Of a stretch of 6,753 bases of DNA, positions 6,738 through 6,753 are shown piece by piece. The position numbers were made by a program, and so were the translations under genes. Source of the stretch: Verrucomicrobiota bacterium. Lineage in GTDB: Bacteria; Verrucomicrobiota; Verrucomicrobiia; Limisphaerales; UBA9464. Numbering within the stretch: the first letter of the stretch is position 1; the number at the start of each line of letters is the position of its first letter. The notes under the pieces were generated by a model, which did not search any database, was not told the DNA's origin, and saw nothing but the letters and a program-made list of their open reading frames with translations. The stretch spans positions 1 through 6,753 of the forward strand of contig CANGMO010000124.1 of the NCBI GenBank assembly GCA_947454295.1, written 5' to 3'.

Positions 6738-6753
6738 CAGGGCCGACTCACCC

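Noticed and set aside
1..6753. A new defence, toxin-antitoxin, phage or biosynthetic system
   Set aside because: All four long coding regions belong to recognisable families and none is a nuclease, toxin, transposase or phage protein; only the intergenic repeats are unexplained.

Overview
The window is GC-rich, chromosomal-looking bacterial DNA. It most probably comes from the Verrucomicrobiota, or more loosely the Planctomycetota-Verrucomicrobiota group. That placement is inferred from gene content: a DUF1501 protein, a PSCyt2/PSD1 (DUF1549/DUF1553) protein, a stand-alone prepilin-like protein of the kind these phyla carry in many copies, and an unusual UDPGP-family uridylyltransferase. No rRNA, tRNA, CRISPR array, transposase or phage gene is visible.

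Layout from left to right. (1) A DUF1501 gene on the minus strand starts at 1362 with a twin-arginine signal and runs off the left edge, lacking only its C-terminal tail. (2) A 340-bp divergent intergenic region holds the first copy of a structured dispersed repeat and a 12-bp palindrome. (3) A 265-residue prepilin-like pseudopilin reads rightward from a GTG with a clear Shine-Dalgarno sequence. (4) A 330-bp intergenic region holds the second copy of the same repeat, in the same orientation, and a second 12-bp palindrome. (5) A complete 755-residue PSCyt2/PSD1 protein with an internal CxxCH motif reads rightward. (6) A 67-bp convergent gap contains a degenerate 8-bp tandem repeat. (7) A UDPGP-family nucleotidyltransferase on the minus strand has a start that may be at 6737 or beyond the right edge.

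PSD1 and DUF1501 proteins are normally encoded side by side on one strand and are thought to act together in the cell envelope, often in polysaccharide-degrading gene sets; their biochemical function is not established. Here the two lie on opposite strands with a prepilin gene between them. That prepilin gene is bracketed by two direct copies of the repeat (59 of 61 bases identical in the core) that differ by one 29-30-bp tandem unit. The repeat pair and the split gene pair are the most interesting points. I see no evidence of a new defence, mobile or biosynthetic system.
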